Positions 61,476 through 64,000 of a stretch of 64,000 nt of DNA are shown piece by piece. Under the pieces are notes generated by a model. The model made no database searches and was not told the DNA's origin. It saw only the letters and a program-made list of their open reading frames with translations. How positions within the stretch are numbered: the stretch's first letter is position 1; the number at the start of each line of letters is the position of its first letter. This stretch comes from Stercorarius parasiticus (lineage: Eukaryota; Chordata; Aves; Charadriiformes; Stercorariidae): positions 157,059 to 221,058 of the forward strand of contig VWZL01004333.1 in the NCBI GenBank assembly GCA_013396915.1, read 5' to 3'. The position numbers and the translations under genes were made by a program.

Positions 61476-64000
61476 GTGCTGGTCTCCTAGAGCAGGCCTT
61501 GAACCTTTCATAGTCATCATGCTCAGGGAAACACTGCTGAGCAGATTAGGCCAAACGCCGAGTTGCAGCTGCTGCACTGAAAGCTGGAAAGTTTCTCTTT
61601 CTGTCATTCTCTCTCAGTTTTATCATCGCCTGGACACCTGCTTTCACTCAGCACATGTTTGCTTTGCCTTTGTCAGGTCAGTAGGACCTCATAAAAAATT
61701 ATTTGACCATTAAAATACCTTGTTACATGAAGTGCCATGATTCTTTGAAATTTTCTGTCCCAAAGAAATGAATCCTTTCTTACTTCGCATATTATATTGA
61801 TCTGTAAAGAACTGCATTTAACATCTTAATTTCAGACCGGGGATACTTTTAGTGAGGCTTTCAATGAGGGGATGGCTAATATGGCGTTGCTGCTGATGCT
61901 GATGATCTGCATGTTACATCACTGCATCCTTGTATGCTGTCATTCTGTTTGCTCTTCATCCCTTCAAGATATTTCTAGCACTTAGGTTCTCCGCTGTAGC
62001 ATGGTCCTGGGTGAAGACTTCTATTATTGCAAAGGTTTGGTTTGATAAGAAAAGCTTAAAGGGGCTTCTTAAGCAGTATGTAAAGAAGGGTGGACATTAA
62101 ACCCCTCAGTGTCACTGCTGGAGAAATGAACCACAAAGAAAAGTTTCTAGACAGACTTCAGGTAAGTTTCAATTGCTATTGAATCTCAATCTTTAGACAT
62201 TTATAGTTAAAGATAACTTTTGTGTTTTTCAAGTTAGTCTTTGTTGGTACACGGCATTAAAAAAGCATTATTTTTTACTGTTTCTTTTAGCCTTAATTTT
62301 GCCTTGGTTTACAGTCTCTTTATTCCCAGTTTCCCTTTTTCATATGTCTGATCAGTTTTCATTCTATATGAGCAGTTCCGGGCAAGGTGACAGGTGCCTC
62401 TGGAGGAGATAAAACTACATCTGAATCTTTAAAGTTTGTTGGTTTCTGCTTGTAATGAGGTGGTGGTGGAGGCAGCCTGGAGAAGCTGGGGCCAGGCACC
62501 TTTGTTCAGTTATTTGACTTCGGTGACAAGGCGTGAGGATGGAACACTGGTAAGAAGGACACATGAAAGGCTCAGTTTTCAGTGGTGGTGCCGAGCTCTG
62601 GGACAGAATGGATGTTGAGGTTGAGTCTAACAGCAGAAAACCCAGTACACAATCAAAAATATCTAGACCCTTGCAACCCATATTGATCAGGAGAACAGCT
62701 TTTGTGCTGTGTGACTTTCTGATATTTTATCTGAATTAATACGTTGTGGAGGAAGGAAATGAAAAGATGCTTGATGTTCCCCATCCCTGTGCTAGGAGAC
62801 AAAACAGGAGCTGTACAACCTGCGTAAGGCTGGGAAACAGTTCTAGAGTAAATCAGAGAGAGGATAAAGCAGCAATAAAGAAACAGCAGAAGCTTTTGGG
62901 AATTAAAATGAAAATATTTCGTAAAAGAGAAAGTAAACAGTGAGACATCATTAAAATGTGGTGAAATATCCTGTCACAGTACACTGTACAGTTAACCTTT
63001 CTGAACCACTGGAGATCTATTCTAATTGGTTAAATTTGAACCATTTAGCAAAGCTTAGAGACCAAATAACTAACATTACCATTGAATACCATTTATAAAC
63101 ATTAAAATCAAGAAGACTTTAAAATCTTTTCATGTTTGTGACATTTTGCCCTTTTGTCATGACTTTCAAAATGTGTGAATATACCGGTTTGTTTTAGTTG
63201 AATCTTATCTAGTTGGTATTTCTTTTCTGGGTATGATTTAAAAATTCTGCTTCTCTTGATTTTACCTATATTAGTATTTTTGTGGTCTCTGCTGTCAAAA
63301 TCTGAGTACATTTTGGGCATTCTCTGCTTAGCCATTTATATACCTCAAACTTGAATACCAGAATTTCACATTAGCATATTTTAGCAATAACTAACCAGTC
63401 CCCTGAAAATGGTAATACTAATAGACACATTTTAGTTATGTAAAATTGAATATATTTTGCTTTTCATTGTCTTATCTATGACCTGCTAGAACTTCAGACC
63501 AATGTGCAGGCCTTCACCATTGGCTCATGAAGACAATATTTTAAGATGTAATAAGTAGTTATTTCATCATATTTAAAAAAATTAAGTACTAAGTTTGGTA
63601 TATGTACAAATGTAATCTTTTGTACATGCATGAAATTTCAAAATCATTATTTAACATTTTGATAGAAGAAGAATCTATACCTTTACAGCCCTGCAGATGC
63701 TGACATGACATTACTGTGGCCATACAGAGCAGCAATAGCAGAATGTCAGTACTATCCAGTATGGTCATGGGCAATGTTAAAGTGTTATAATGATGCCTGC
63801 ATATGGTTAGCTGGCTTTCAAGTCTCCAGCCAATGAAGCAGATATTATGCATTCAAGCAGGATTACACATCTGAAGGTCTAGGTAATATTTACAAGGGAT
63901 CAGACTTGTTTTCTTATAGCAACTGTAACTGAGAGGATTACTAAAACACTGAGTTGTTGTCAGAAGACTAGGATTTATGCCTTACTACCTGTATCACTTT
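61476..64000. other. Unique AT-rich non-coding DNA
   Basis: No gene is supported. A perfect-consensus splice donor follows a 12-codon ATG frame at 62,126-62,161 and is discussed as a finding. A GC-richer block at about 62,390-62,690 has open frames of 60-88 codons on both strands without motifs. The rest is AT-rich. Confidence 0.5.

Noticed and set aside
1..64000. CRISPR arrays, bacterial operons, or other prokaryotic systems
   Set aside because: There are no regularly spaced repeats with unique spacers, no dense co-directional genes and no ribosome-binding sites. The repeats present are those of a bird genome.

Overview
The window looks like AT-rich avian nuclear DNA, either a gene desert or the inside of one or more very long introns. 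The case for a bird rests on the repeats. There are several CR1 non-LTR retrotransposon fragments, some ending in the bird-typical ATTCTATG octamer tail, and three solo LTRs of kinds I recognise from bird genomes (two ERVL-like, one of the type that begins TGTCCTGGTTT and ends CCACGACA). I do not name a species. I found no protein-coding gene that I can support. Open frames are short (the longest is about 154 codons), scattered on both strands, and without recognisable domains except inside CR1 copies. I saw no rRNA, tRNA, CRISPR array, operon or other prokaryote-like system.

Layout. Positions 1-12,400 are mostly unique AT-rich sequence with one very old CR1 remnant near 2.55-2.69 kb. Positions 12.4-28.1 kb are the repeat-rich part: an ERVL-like solo LTR (12.43-13.31 kb), a second and better preserved ERVL-like solo LTR interrupted by a younger CR1 tail (22.02-23.26 kb), an antisense CR1 with a broken reverse-transcriptase end (23.94-24.55 kb), an old CR1 endonuclease-domain remnant in sense orientation (25.94-26.12 kb), and an old antisense CR1 (27.17-28.06 kb). 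From about 28.06 to 50.94 kb I recognise no mobile element. This 23 kb stretch holds short hairpins, simple repeats and a few blocks that look like conserved non-coding DNA. From 50.9 kb on there are two short CR1 tails (50.95 and 57.88 kb) and one solo LTR (60.68-61.48 kb) that keeps a TATA box and poly(A) signal.

The most useful leads are: a near-perfect 19-bp hairpin at 46,850-46,895; a GC-rich perfect hairpin at 32,591-32,615; the nested CR1-in-LTR insertion at 22.0-23.3 kb, which orders two insertion events; a repeated block at 13.39-13.47 kb just beyond an LTR; the solo LTR at 60.7 kb as a possible promoter; and several candidate conserved non-coding blocks. A previously undescribed multi-gene system is not visible here, and I do not claim one.
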